Assembly (NCBI GenBank): GCA_017471085.1
Contig: JAFUWW010000085.1
Span: forward strand, 1-28,708
DNA: 28,708 nt
Source: Bacteroidales bacterium
GTDB lineage: Bacteria > Bacteroidota > Bacteroidia > Bacteroidales > UBA932
Reading direction: 5' to 3'
The first letter of the stretch is position 1; every line of letters starts with the position of its first letter. Position numbers and translations under genes: made by a program. Positions 15,086 through 23,107 of this stretch are shown here, in pieces. The notes under the pieces were generated by a model. The model was not told where the DNA came from, ran no database searches, and saw only the letters and a program-made list of their open reading frames with translations.

Positions 15086-15108
15086 CGGGACTAAACCTTT
15101 CCAAACAA

Positions 15109-16848
15109 ATGAGAAAACTGATAACCGTCCTCGCCTGCCTGGCCACAACCTTTCTTTCCGGCGCCCAGAATCTCGCCATCCGTCACTTGAGCGAGACACA
15201 TTCCATGATCCAGGTAACCGGCCACGACCGCTATGTGCTGCTGCCGGTACAGGAAACTGCCCCGGAGGCCACCCTTACCGTCCTGGCCGATATAATCCCT
15301 GTACGAAGCCTGCAGGTGCGTCTGGCCAAGGACCATACGGACTACCTGGTCCCCCTGGACCTGACGGCCTGGAGGGAAAAGGAAGTCCTGCTGGATGTCT
15401 CCCTGGCAAAAAACGGCCGGCAGGTGCTTTGGGAGCAGTTTGCAACCTCCCCGGTGTTCGACCGCTCCAACACGGAAAAACAATATCGGCCCACCTATCA
15501 TTTCTCACCCGTCTGCGGCTGGATGAACGACCCCAACGGGCTGGTGTACAAGGACGGCGAGTGGCACCTTTACTTCCAGCATAACCCTTACGGGAGTTTC
15601 TGGGGCAACATGACCTGGGGCCATGCTGTCTCCAGAGACCTGGTAAACTGGGAACAGCTGGACAACGCCATTTTCCCGGATGCCCTGGGCGATGTCTTCA
15701 GCGGCAGCGCCGTGGTGGACAAGGACAACACGGCCGGCTTCGGGAAAGACGCCATCGTGGCCATGTACACATCGGCCGGGAAAAGTCAGACGCAGAGCCT
15801 TGCCTACAGCACCGACGGCGGCCGCACCTTTACCAAATATGCAGGCAATCCGGTGATTACCGCAGAGAACACGCCGGATTTCCGCGACCCCAAGCTGTTC
15901 TGGGACGATCAGACCCGCCGGTGGAAGGTGGCGCTGGCCGCCGGTCAGGAAATCCAGTTCTACAGTTCCGGCAATCTGAAGGACTGGACCTATGAAAGCA
16001 GCTTCGGGCACGGTTATGGCGGCCACGACGGCGTCTGGGAATGCCCGGACCTCATCCGCCTGCCCTTTGAAGGGGGAAGCAAGTGGGTGCTGCTGGTGAA
16101 CATCAACCCCGGAGGGCCCTTCGGTGGCAATGCCACGCAGTATTTCGTGGGCAGCTACGACGGCAGGACCTTCAAATGCGACGACCTCCCCACCGTCACC
16201 CGCTGGATGGACTACGGCAAGGACCATTACGCCACCGTCACTTGGAGCAATGCCCCGCAGGGCCGCACCGTAGCCCTGGCGTGGATGAGCAACTGGCAGT
16301 ACGCCAACGCCGTACCCACTACGCAGTTCCGCAGTTCCAACTCCGTTCCCAGAGATCTTTCCCTTATCCGGAAGGGTAAGGACATCATCCTGAAAAGCAC
16401 CCCTTCCCCGGAAGTGGAAACGCTCCGCGGGAAACCGGCATCCCTTAAACTCACCTCCGCCCCCAAGAAACTGTTCAGCGCGCCACATAAGTCTTATGAA
16501 CTGATAATCAGCTTCAAAATGTCCGGGAAAGAGACCTCTTTCATCCTCTCCAACGAGGCCGGAGAACAAGTGGTATTTACCTATCGTTCCGACGAGCAGA
16601 CGTTCACCGCCGACCGAACTCATTCGGGGAACGTCTCCTTCAGCAAGGACTTTGCCGCTGTTACCGTCGCTCCTGCGGGCGTCGGCGGCAAGATGCAGCT
16701 GCGCCTCCTGGTGGACAGCGCCAGCATCGAAGCCTTCGGCGAAGACTTTTCCATGACCAACCTGGTGTTTCCCTCCTCCCCCTACAACATCCTTAAGCTT
16801 TACGGCAACGCAAAGGCCGATGTCACCCTCTATCCGCTTGACAAATGA
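15109..16848 (+). CDS. GH32 fructan hydrolase (levanase/inulinase type)
   Basis: It hydrolyses beta-linked fructose polymers or sucrose-type ends. A signal peptide (cut probably after SGAQ, residue 20) leads to an N-terminal beta domain of about 100 residues like DUF4980, which accompanies GH32 in Bacteroidetes. The five-blade catalytic domain shows the nucleophile Asp141 in WMNDPNG, Asp260 in FRDPK, and the acid-base Glu311 in ECPDL. The C-terminal beta-sandwich ends with the family phrase SIEAFGEDF. Export and the following transporter suggest periplasmic or surface release of fructose. Exo or endo action cannot be decided from the sequence. It overlaps the transporter start by 4 bases. Confidence 0.93.
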   Translation: MRKLITVLACLATTFLSGAQNLAIRHLSETHSMIQVTGHDRYVLLPVQETAPEATLTVLADIIPVRSLQVRLAKDHTDYLVPLDLTAWREKEVLLDVSLAKNGRQVLWEQFATSPVFDRSNTEKQYRPTYHFSPVCGWMNDPNGLVYKDGEWHLYFQHNPYGSFWGNMTWGHAVSRDLVNWEQLDNAIFPDALGDVFSGSAVVDKDNTAGFGKDAIVAMYTSAGKSQTQSLAYSTDGGRTFTKYAGNPVITAENTPDFRDPKLFWDDQTRRWKVALAAGQEIQFYSSGNLKDWTYESSFGHGYGGHDGVWECPDLIRLPFEGGSKWVLLVNINPGGPFGGNATQYFVGSYDGRTFKCDDLPTVTRWMDYGKDHYATVTWSNAPQGRTVALAWMSNWQYANAVPTTQFRSSNSVPRDLSLIRKGKDIILKSTPSPEVETLRGKPASLKLTSAPKKLFSAPHKSYELIISFKMSGKETSFILSNEAGEQVVFTYRSDEQTFTADRTHSGNVSFSKDFAAVTVAPAGVGGKMQLRLLVDSASIEAFGEDFSMTNLVFPSSPYNILKLYGNAKADVTLYPLDK

Positions 16849-18002
16849 ACAAAAAGATACAACTCATCCCGGTGATGCTCTGCTTCTTCGCCATGGGGTT
16901 CGTAGACCTCGTGGGCATCGCCTCCAACTATGTCCAGGCGGACCTGCAGCTCACCGACTCGGCCGCCAACATCTTCCCTTCCCTGGTGTTCTTCTGGTTC
17001 CTCATCTTTTCGGTGCCTACCGGCATCCTGATGAACCGCATCGGCCGAAAGAATACCGTGCTCCTGTCCCTGGCGGTGACGGTAATTTCCCTGGTTCTGC
17101 CCATTTTCGGAGAAAGCTACGGCCTCATGCTGGCCGCCTTCTCGCTGCTGGGTATCGGCAACGCCCTCATGCAGACTTCGCTGAACCCCCTCATCACCAA
17201 CATCATCAAGGGTGACAAGCTGGCCAGCACCATGACCTTCGGCCAGTTCGTGAAGGCCATCGCCTCTTTCATGGCCCCTTATATCGCCATGTGGGGTGCT
17301 ACGGCAGCGCTTCCGTCCTTCGGACTGGGCTGGCGGGTGCTCTTCCCCATCTACGGCATTATCGGCATCCTGGCTGCGCTGCTGCTGGCCTCCTCCCCCA
17401 TCGAACGGGAACAGGTGGCCGACAAAGCATCTGGATTCGTGGAATGCTTCAAACTGCTGGGGAAGCCCGTCGTCCTGCTCAGTTTCCTCGGGATCATGTG
17501 TCACGTGGGCATTGACGTCGGCACCAACACCACGGCGCCCAAACTCCTGATGGAACGGGTGGGCATGACGCTCACGGAGGCCGGCTTCGCCACCAGCCTG
17601 TACTTTATTTTCCGTACCATCGGCTGTCTCAGCGGCTCGTTCATCCTCTCGAAATTCAGCCACCGGAAGTTCTTCCTTTTGAGCGTGATTCTGATGGCCC
17701 TGTCCATGTGCGGCATGTTCTTCGGCACCTCCAAGCTCATGCTCTACGTGGCCATCGCCCTGGTGGGATTCGGCAACTCCAACATCTTCTCCATCGTGTT
17801 CTCCCAGGCTCTGCTGGCCGTTCCGGAAAAGCAGAATGAGGTGAGCGGTCTCATGATCATGGGTCTGTTCGGCGGCACCGTGTTCCCGCTCCTGATGGGC
17901 TTTGCCTCCGACGCTGTGGGCCAGGCCGGCGCTGTGGCCGTCATGACCATCGGCGTAGCCTACCTGCTTTACTATTTTACTACAATTAAGTCAACAAAAT
18001 AA
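16845..18002 (+). CDS. MFS sugar transporter, probably for fructose
   Basis: A 385-residue inner-membrane protein with about 12 hydrophobic segments. The MFS loop signature after the second segment is MNRIGRKNTVLL. Bacteroidetes fructan loci typically pair such a permease with GH32 and a fructokinase; in B. thetaiotaomicron the corresponding gene is BT1758. It may belong to the fucose-permease-like (FHS) branch, but I am not certain. Its ATG overlaps the GH32 stop, and the kinase follows after about 40 bases that contain a short hairpin (18007-18030). Confidence 0.88.
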   Translation: MNKKIQLIPVMLCFFAMGFVDLVGIASNYVQADLQLTDSAANIFPSLVFFWFLIFSVPTGILMNRIGRKNTVLLSLAVTVISLVLPIFGESYGLMLAAFSLLGIGNALMQTSLNPLITNIIKGDKLASTMTFGQFVKAIASFMAPYIAMWGATAALPSFGLGWRVLFPIYGIIGILAALLLASSPIEREQVADKASGFVECFKLLGKPVVLLSFLGIMCHVGIDVGTNTTAPKLLMERVGMTLTEAGFATSLYFIFRTIGCLSGSFILSKFSHRKFFLLSVILMALSMCGMFFGTSKLMLYVAIALVGFGNSNIFSIVFSQALLAVPEKQNEVSGLMIMGLFGGTVFPLLMGFASDAVGQAGAVAVMTIGVAYLLYYFTTIKSTK

Positions 18003-18006
18003 TCTA

Positions 18007-18030
18007 TGTCGCGCATAGGCTTGCGCGATA
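18007..18030 (+). other. Short hairpin between transporter and fructokinase
   Basis: TGTCGCGC pairs with GCGCGATA around an eight-base loop (one G-T pair). There is no T run. It may protect the mRNA or tune translation of the kinase; that role is a guess. Confidence 0.35.
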
Positions 18031-18045
18031 ATAAATGTGATGACG

Positions 18046-18918
18046 ATGGATAAAAAATTCGTTATAGGAATCGGGGAAGCGCTTTGGGACATGCTTCCCG
18101 AAGGAAAGAAACTGGGCGGGGCACCTGCCAACTTCGCCTATCATGCCTCGCAGTTCGGTCATGAGGCCATCGCCGTCAGCGCCATCGGCCAGGACCAGCT
18201 GGGCGAGGAAATCGTGGAGGCGCTGGAAGCGCATCACCTCCCCTATCATCTGGACCGCGTGGAATATCCTACCGGCACCGTGCAGGTGACCCTGGACGCC
18301 CAGGGCGTTCCGCAGTACGTCATCAAGACCGGTGTCGCCTGGGACAACATTCCTTACACCAAGGAACTGGCGGCTCTTGCGACCGACTGCAAAGCCGTCT
18401 GTTTCGGATCGCTGGCCCAGCGGAGTTCCGTATCCCGGGACAGCATCGGCTGGTTTCTGGACGCCGTTCCAGCAGATTGCCTCAAGGTCTTCGACATCAA
18501 TCTCCGGCAGCTGTTTTACAGCAAGGAAGTTCTGGAATCATCTTTCCGCCGCTGCGACATCCTCAAGATCAACGACGAGGAACTGGTAGTGATTTCCCGC
18601 CTGTTCGACCTTCCGGGGCTGGCCCTGGAGGAAAAGTGCCGGAGCCTGATCCAGCACTACGGACTCAGGATGCTCATCCTCACCTGCGGAGTGAACGGCA
18701 GCTATGTCTTCTACGAAGGCGGCATGTCCTTTCTGGACACGCCCAAGGTGCAGGTAGCCGACACCGTAGGGGCTGGCGATTCCTTCACCGGCGCCTTCGT
18801 CGGGTCCCTGCTCAACGGGAAAACCGTTCCCGAAGCCCATGAAACGGCCGTTAAGGTATCGGCCTATGTGTGCACGCAGAGTGGCGCCATGCCGGTAATC
18901 CCGGATCATTTGATGTAA
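18046..18918 (+). CDS. Fructokinase, PfkB family
   Basis: It phosphorylates the fructose brought in by the adjacent transporter, in the cytosol. The 290-residue protein has the N-terminal PfkB signature region GGAPANFAYHASQFG and the C-terminal signature DTVGAGDSFTGAF with catalytic Asp245. I chose the ATG at 18046 (MDKKFVIGIGEALWDMLPEG), which aligns with the usual start of Bacteroidetes fructokinases. GTG at 18037 and ATG at 18040 are in-frame alternatives. It is the last gene of the cassette. Confidence 0.9.
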   Translation: MDKKFVIGIGEALWDMLPEGKKLGGAPANFAYHASQFGHEAIAVSAIGQDQLGEEIVEALEAHHLPYHLDRVEYPTGTVQVTLDAQGVPQYVIKTGVAWDNIPYTKELAALATDCKAVCFGSLAQRSSVSRDSIGWFLDAVPADCLKVFDINLRQLFYSKEVLESSFRRCDILKINDEELVVISRLFDLPGLALEEKCRSLIQHYGLRMLILTCGVNGSYVFYEGGMSFLDTPKVQVADTVGAGDSFTGAFVGSLLNGKTVPEAHETAVKVSAYVCTQSGAMPVIPDHLM

Positions 18919-18966
18919 ACCGGGAGAGAGCCGATAGTTTTTCTTACCGATATCGCTTATAAATCC

Positions 18967-18974
18967 TATCTTTG
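18967..18974 (+). promoter_or_regulatory. -7 box in the gap after fructokinase
   Basis: TATCTTTG is a perfect -7 box, but no TTG lies about 20 bp upstream. Downstream there is only a short hydrophobic frame without a start codon (to 19057) and then the rplU promoter. Confidence 0.45.
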
Positions 18975-19074
18975 TGCGATTAAAAACCGTAATTATAAAA
19001 CATTTCTTTATTACTGTCGCACTGCTGCTTGTAGGCGTAGCCGCCCTCAACTTCTGATTTTTTCGCGAAGACGC

Positions 19075-19104
19075 TTGGTTTTCTGAGAATTATTTGTATC
19101 TTTG
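19075..19104 (+). promoter_or_regulatory. Promoter of rplU-rpmA
   Basis: TTG at 19075-19077, 19 bp, and TATCTTTG at 19097-19104. The start site should be near 19110, which gives a leader of close to 90 bases before rplU. Confidence 0.8.
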
Positions 19105-19120
19105 CAGTCCATTTTTTGAG

Positions 19121-19183
19121 ATGACCGCTAAGCTCAGTCAAGACCAGCCGCAGAGGGCTGGCGCTTACGGCCCAAAACTTTAA
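19121..19183 (+). CDS. Possible 20-codon upstream ORF in the rplU leader
   Basis: An ATG at 19121 opens a frame for 20 residues (starting MTAKLSQDQPQ) that ends at TAA, 14 bases before the rplU ATG. It runs through the structured part of the leader. Whether it is translated cannot be seen; it could be a control peptide or chance. Confidence 0.3.
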   Translation: MTAKLSQDQPQRAGAYGPKL

Positions 19184-19187
19184 CAAG
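19125..19187 (+). promoter_or_regulatory. Structured leader of rplU, candidate ribosomal-protein autoregulation site
   Basis: An outer stem pairs CCG(C)TAAGC (19125-19133) with GCTTACGG (19163-19170). It encloses a perfect hairpin CCAGCC/GGCTGG (19144-19161), leaving a one-sided loop of ten bases. Next AAAACTT pairs with AAGTTTT around TAAC and is followed by T, which looks like a weak attenuator just before the rplU start. This layout resembles bL21 leaders known in other phyla, but homology is not shown. Confidence 0.5.
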
Positions 19188-19197
19188 TTTTTGTACA

Positions 19198-19509
19198 ATG
19201 TACGCAATCGTAGACATTGCAAGCCAGCAGTTTAAAGTGGAAGCTGGCATGGACATCTTCGTCAACCGCCTCGCGGCCAAGAACGGAGAAAGCGTAGAGT
19301 TCAACAAGGTTCTTCTCATCGACGCAGAAGGTGCCGTAAAGGTTGGAACTCCGTATGTAGAGGGAGCAGTTGTGAAGGCTACTGTCGTAGACGACGACGC
19401 CAAGGCAAAGAAAGTGCTCGTATTCAAGAAAATCCGTCGTAAGGGATTCCAGACGCTGAACGGCCATCGCCAGAAGCTCACCAAGATCCATATCGATGCT
19501 ATCGCTTAA
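19198..19509 (+). CDS. rplU: Large-subunit ribosomal protein bL21
   Basis: A 103-residue protein starting MYAIVDIASQQFKVEAG, the bL21 N-terminal signature. It ends with the RNA-binding KKIRRKGFQTLNGHRQKLTKIHID segment. It assembles with 23S rRNA in the large subunit. bL27 follows after 21 bases, as in most bacteria. Confidence 0.97.
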   Translation: MYAIVDIASQQFKVEAGMDIFVNRLAAKNGESVEFNKVLLIDAEGAVKVGTPYVEGAVVKATVVDDDAKAKKVLVFKKIRRKGFQTLNGHRQKLTKIHIDAIA

Positions 19510-19530
19510 CTTTTAAAGGAGAAACAGATT

Positions 19531-19791
19531 ATGGCACACAAGAAAGGTCAATCCAGTTCCAAGAACGGTCGTGAGTCGCATTCCAAGCGTCTCGGCATCA
19601 AGAAGTTCGGCGAAGAGGTCGTGAAGGCCGGCAACATCATCGTGCGTCAGCGCGGTACCGTGCACAACCCGGGCCTCAACGTTGGTATGGGCAAGGATCA
19701 CACCCTGTACGCCCTCATCGACGGCACCGTAAAGTTCACCCGCAAGCGGGAAGACAAGTCCTTCGTTTCCGTAGTTCCTTTCGAGAACTAA
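19531..19791 (+). CDS. rpmA: Large-subunit ribosomal protein bL27
   Basis: An 86-residue protein beginning [16 protein letters not shown], whose N-terminal arm reaches the peptidyl transferase centre. The signature [15 protein letters not shown] is present. There is no N-terminal extension needing cleavage, unlike Firmicutes bL27. AAAGGAG lies 9 bases before the ATG, one of the few Shine-Dalgarno-like sites in the window. Confidence 0.97.
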   Translation: MAHKKGQSSSKNGRESHSKRLGIKKFGEEVVKAGNIIVRQRGTVHNPGLNVGMGKDHTLYALIDGTVKFTRKREDKSFVSVVPFEN

Positions 19792-19817
19792 TCCCCGAAG
19801 GTACAAAAGATTACAAG

Positions 19818-19857
19818 AGGAGGACCTGTACCCGTAGGGGCAGTTCCTCCTTTTTTT
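19818..19857 (+). terminator. Rho-independent terminator between rpmA and serS
   Basis: AGGAGGACCTG pairs with CAGTTCCTCCT (one mismatch) around an inner CCC/GGG, followed by seven T. It stands only 14 bases before the serS ATG. Confidence 0.85.
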
Positions 19858-19871
19858 GAAAACAGAAGATT

Positions 19872-21143
19872 ATGCTTACACTGAAATTGCTCCGTGACGA
19901 TCCGGAATATGTGATCCGGAAACTGGCTGTCAAGAACTTCGACGCCCGCGCCATCGTAGAAAAAGTGATTGCCCTGGACGACAACCGCAAGGCCCTCCAG
20001 ACCGAATCCGACGCCCTCCTGGCCCGCCAGAAGAAGGCCGCCGCTGAGATTGGCGCCCTGATGAAGCAGGGCAAGAAAGAAGAAGCCGAAGCAGCCAAGG
20101 CAGAGGTAGCCGCCCTCAAGCAGCGTTCGACGGAGCTCCTCTCCCAGGCCGATGCCAACAACGAAGAACTGCAGGCCCAGCTGGTGCTCCTGCCCAACAT
20201 TCCGTGCGACCTGGTTCCCGAAGGAAAGGGCGCGGAGGACAATCTGGTTGTAAAGATGGGCGGTCCCGAACCGCAGCTTCCGGAAGGCGCCCTGCCGCAC
20301 TGGGAACTGGCCAGGAAGTACGACATCATCGACTTCGACCTGGGCGTGAAAATCACCGGTGCCGGATTCCCTGTCTATAAGGGAAAGGGTGCAAAGCTTC
20401 AGCGGGCCCTCATCAACTACTTCCTGGACCGCAACACGGCAGCCGGCTACAAAGAGGTTGAGCCGCCCGTGATGGTGAACGCCGCCTCCGGTTTCGGCAC
20501 CGGCCAGCTTCCGGACAAGGAAGGGCAGATGTACCACGCTACCATCGACAATTTCTATATGGTTCCTACGGCCGAAGTGCCCGTGACCAACATCTTCCGC
20601 GACGTGATCCTCGGGGCCGACCAGTTCCCGCAGAAACTTACCGCCTATACTCCCTGCTTCCGCCGCGAAGCCGGTTCGTACGGCAAAGACGTGCGCGGTC
20701 TCAACCGCCTGCACCAGTTCGACAAAGTGGAGATTGTCCGGGTGGAGAAGCCCGAGAACAGCTACGCCGCTCTGGACGAGATGGTCTCCCACGTAGAGAG
20801 CCTGGTGAACGAACTCGGCCTCAAATACCGCATCCTCCGTCTGTGCGGCGGCGACATGAGCTTCACATCGGCCATCACCTATGACTTCGAACTGTGGAGC
20901 GCCGCCCAGGGCCGATGGCTGGAGATTTCCTCCGTATCCAACTTTGAGAGCTACCAGTCCAACCGCCTCAAACTCCGCTACAAGGACGAAAACGGCAAGA
21001 TGCAGCTCGCCCATACGCTGAACGGCAGTTCGCTGGCCCTTCCGCGCGTTGTCGCCGCCCTGCTGGAAGACAACCAGAAAGACGGGTACATCGAAATCCC
21101 GGAAGTGCTCCGTCCCTATACCGGCTTCGACCGCATCGACTAA
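19872..21143 (+). CDS. serS: Seryl-tRNA synthetase
   Basis: A class II synthetase of 423 residues that charges tRNA-Ser. An N-terminal antiparallel coiled-coil arm (about 30-100, rich in Ala, Lys and Glu) binds the long variable arm of tRNA-Ser. Motif 2 is FRREAGSYGKDVRGLNRLHQF and motif 3 is NGSSLALPRVVAALLED. Full length. No promoter is visible between the terminator at 19818-19857 and the start, so its expression depends either on readthrough from rplU-rpmA or on a weak promoter I cannot recognise. Confidence 0.97.
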   Translation: MLTLKLLRDDPEYVIRKLAVKNFDARAIVEKVIALDDNRKALQTESDALLARQKKAAAEIGALMKQGKKEEAEAAKAEVAALKQRSTELLSQADANNEELQAQLVLLPNIPCDLVPEGKGAEDNLVVKMGGPEPQLPEGALPHWELARKYDIIDFDLGVKITGAGFPVYKGKGAKLQRALINYFLDRNTAAGYKEVEPPVMVNAASGFGTGQLPDKEGQMYHATIDNFYMVPTAEVPVTNIFRDVILGADQFPQKLTAYTPCFRREAGSYGKDVRGLNRLHQFDKVEIVRVEKPENSYAALDEMVSHVESLVNELGLKYRILRLCGGDMSFTSAITYDFELWSAAQGRWLEISSVSNFESYQSNRLKLRYKDENGKMQLAHTLNGSSLALPRVVAALLEDNQKDGYIEIPEVLRPYTGFDRID

Positions 21144-21183
21144 GAGCCGTCAAATAGAAACTATTGACTATCAGCCAATAACA

Positions 21184-21219
21184 CAAAAGTGTCTGGTCGG
21201 ATTCGACCAGACACTTTTG
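21184..21219. terminator. Bidirectional terminator between serS and the sirtuin gene
   Basis: A perfect 16-bp stem with a four-base loop (GATT at 21200-21203). The arms end in CAAAA and TTTTG, so both strands have a short T run. It lies between two convergent genes. Confidence 0.9.
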
Positions 21220-21245
21220 CATAAACAGCTATGGGCCAGAAACTT

Positions 21246-21956
21246 CTATCTTACGCCCTGCAACAGCTCCACGAACTGAGCCATCCCCTTGGTGGCCACA
21301 TCCTGGATGAAGGTGACCCGGGGGTCGCTGATGGGCACTGGTTTAGGGTCGATGACATAGATGGGGCAGCCGTTCGGGGCATAACGATAAAGGCCGGCGG
21401 CGGGATAGACCTGAAGAGAAGAACCTACGATCAGCAGGATATCGGCCTTTTCCACCAGGTCGATGGCTTTTTCGATGTTGGGAACGGCCTCACCGAAGAA
21501 GACGATATGCGGTCGGAGCTGGCTGCCGTTCGGGGCCAGGTCGCCCAAGTGGACGGCCTCGAACCCCACGTCGATGACCTCCGCCTCGGAAGCAGTGCGG
21601 TCATAGACGCCGTTCTCCGGCCGCATCTTGGTAAGTTCTCCGTGCAGATGCAGCACCCGCGTGGAACCGGCCCTTTCGTGCAGGTTGTCCACATTCTGGG
21701 TGATGACATCGACCCGGTAATCCTGTTCCAGTCCGGCGATGGCCAGGTGGGCGGCGTTGGGCTTGGCTTCCTTGAGCTGAGCCCGGCGCTGGTTATAGAA
21801 ATCCAGCACCAGTTTCCGGTTCCGGTACCAGCCTTCGATGGAAGCCACGTCGTTCACGTCGTACTGCTCCCAAAGGCCGCCGGTGTCGCGGAAGGTGGCG
21901 AAGCCGCTCTCTGCGCTCACCCCCGCTCCGGTCAATACTACAATGTGCTTTTTCAT
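21246..21956 (-). CDS. cobB: NAD-dependent protein deacylase (sirtuin), zinc-less type
   Basis: It removes acyl groups from lysine using NAD. The 236-residue protein shows GAGVSAESGFATFRD (NAD binding), TQNVDNLHERAG and catalytic His105 in LHLHGELTK. Tyr54 and Arg57 in FYNQRR match the YxxR pair of class III sirtuins, which prefer succinyl or malonyl lysine. The segment after LHGELTK, where most sirtuins bind zinc with four cysteines, contains no Cys at all; I believe this is usual in Bacteroidetes homologues. It is the last gene of a three-gene operon and overlaps the ATPase stop by 4 bases. Confidence 0.92.
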   Translation of the reverse strand: MKKHIVVLTGAGVSAESGFATFRDTGGLWEQYDVNDVASIEGWYRNRKLVLDFYNQRRAQLKEAKPNAAHLAIAGLEQDYRVDVITQNVDNLHERAGSTRVLHLHGELTKMRPENGVYDRTASEAEVIDVGFEAVHLGDLAPNGSQLRPHIVFFGEAVPNIEKAIDLVEKADILLIVGSSLQVYPAAGLYRYAPNGCPIYVIDPKPVPISDPRVTFIQDVATKGMAQFVELLQGVR

Positions 21957-23107
21957 TCCTTTACTTCAAAATAATACTTCTTTACCCAGTACTCGAAAAG
22001 AGGGTCGATGATCACGGGCGTATCGGCATCGTCAAACAAAAGGATTTCCTTCTTCATCAGGGCATCTTTCACCCGTTTCACATTGGCCGATGAATTGAGT
22101 CCATACTTGCGGATGACTTCGGCCGAACTGAACCGTGTCACGCCGTCCACCGTGGCCTTGAGCATGTTCACCTGGTGGGTGGTGAGAGATGACATCATTT
22201 CCACGAAACGGGGTTCATGCACGGAAATCAGCGAGCCAAGAGCCTCTACCAGAACCGGTTCCATAATGTAACCCCGGGTCATGGAATCGCAGATGGAAGA
22301 GAAATGGTTGATGTACCACAAGTGACCGCGGAAAAGCCGGCAGGCGCCTTCCATCAAATTGGAATCCAGCACTTTTCCGCCGGAGAGGAAGCCCCTCAGC
22401 ACATGGGAGGCCATCTCGCTCTCGTCCACCGGAGAAAGCCGCACGCGCTCCACCTGCCGGTGGAACAGGAGGGAACTCTCGAAAATGGAGCGCATGGCGT
22501 TTACGGCCGATCCGGACAGGATGAAGGAGAACAGCTTCTCCCCCGCCTCGCGGGCAGCCCGCATGGCAGCGTCCAGCGGCCGCAGCAGGGCATCCGGATT
22601 CTCCTGGTACAGGACGCACTGGAATTCGTCCACGATGAGGATGAGCCGTTCGCCCCGGTCCTTGGACAGACGGAAGGGGAACCGGAGCATGGCCCTCACA
22701 TCGGCCTCGTCCAGCTCCCAACCGGCCGAGATTACCTGGTCCCTGTCGGCGAAGGCGGCGGCATCGAACACGAAATGCGTGTCGGAAAGGTACTTCCTCA
22801 CCACCGAAGCATATTCGTCCGGGGTAGAGGCCACCATCCGCACCAGGGTCGATCCCAACCGAAGCAGGAAATCCTCCAGCGTACGGATGTTCAGCGCCGA
22901 AAACTGCCCTACGGTGAAAGGCTTTCCCGCCATCCGCATGGACAGGAGCGTCTGCTGCACCAGGGACGTTTTCCCTGTTTTGGGAGGCTCATACATGACA
23001 ATGTGCTCCCCCTGGGAGAGCAGGTTTCCCAGGAGGGTCACATCCCCCTTGCGCCCGACAAAATTCTTGCCGGTGACGTATTGGGAATATGGGAAGGGCG
23101 TATCCAT
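21953..23107 (-). CDS. AAA+ ATPase with C-terminal winged helix, function unknown
   Basis: A 384-residue ATPase of the archaeal-ATPase/STAND-like type. Walker A is EPPKTGKTS at 40-48 and Walker B LILIVDEFQ at 155-163 (Asp160, Glu161). FILSGSAVNAM follows as a sensor-like strand. The C-terminal part (FSSAEVIRKYGLNSSANVKR) looks like a winged helix, followed by an acidic and aromatic tail (DPLFEYWVKKYYFE). From memory the family is widespread in Bacteroidales and uncharacterised. Its ATG shares a base with the stop of the EF-hand protein gene (TAATG), and its stop overlaps the sirtuin start, so all three are coupled. Confidence 0.85.
   Translation of the reverse strand: MDTPFPYSQYVTGKNFVGRKGDVTLLGNLLSQGEHIVMYEPPKTGKTSLVQQTLLSMRMAGKPFTVGQFSALNIRTLEDFLLRLGSTLVRMVASTPDEYASVVRKYLSDTHFVFDAAAFADRDQVISAGWELDEADVRAMLRFPFRLSKDRGERLILIVDEFQCVLYQENPDALLRPLDAAMRAAREAGEKLFSFILSGSAVNAMRSIFESSLLFHRQVERVRLSPVDESEMASHVLRGFLSGGKVLDSNLMEGACRLFRGHLWYINHFSSICDSMTRGYIMEPVLVEALGSLISVHEPRFVEMMSSLTTHQVNMLKATVDGVTRFSSAEVIRKYGLNSSANVKRVKDALMKKEILLFDDADTPVIIDPLFEYWVKKYYFEVKE

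Noticed and set aside
15006..15179. N-terminal extension of RuvC
   Set aside because: It reads through the ruvC promoter and adds residues unlike the family. The ATG at 15005 gives the normal 185 residues.
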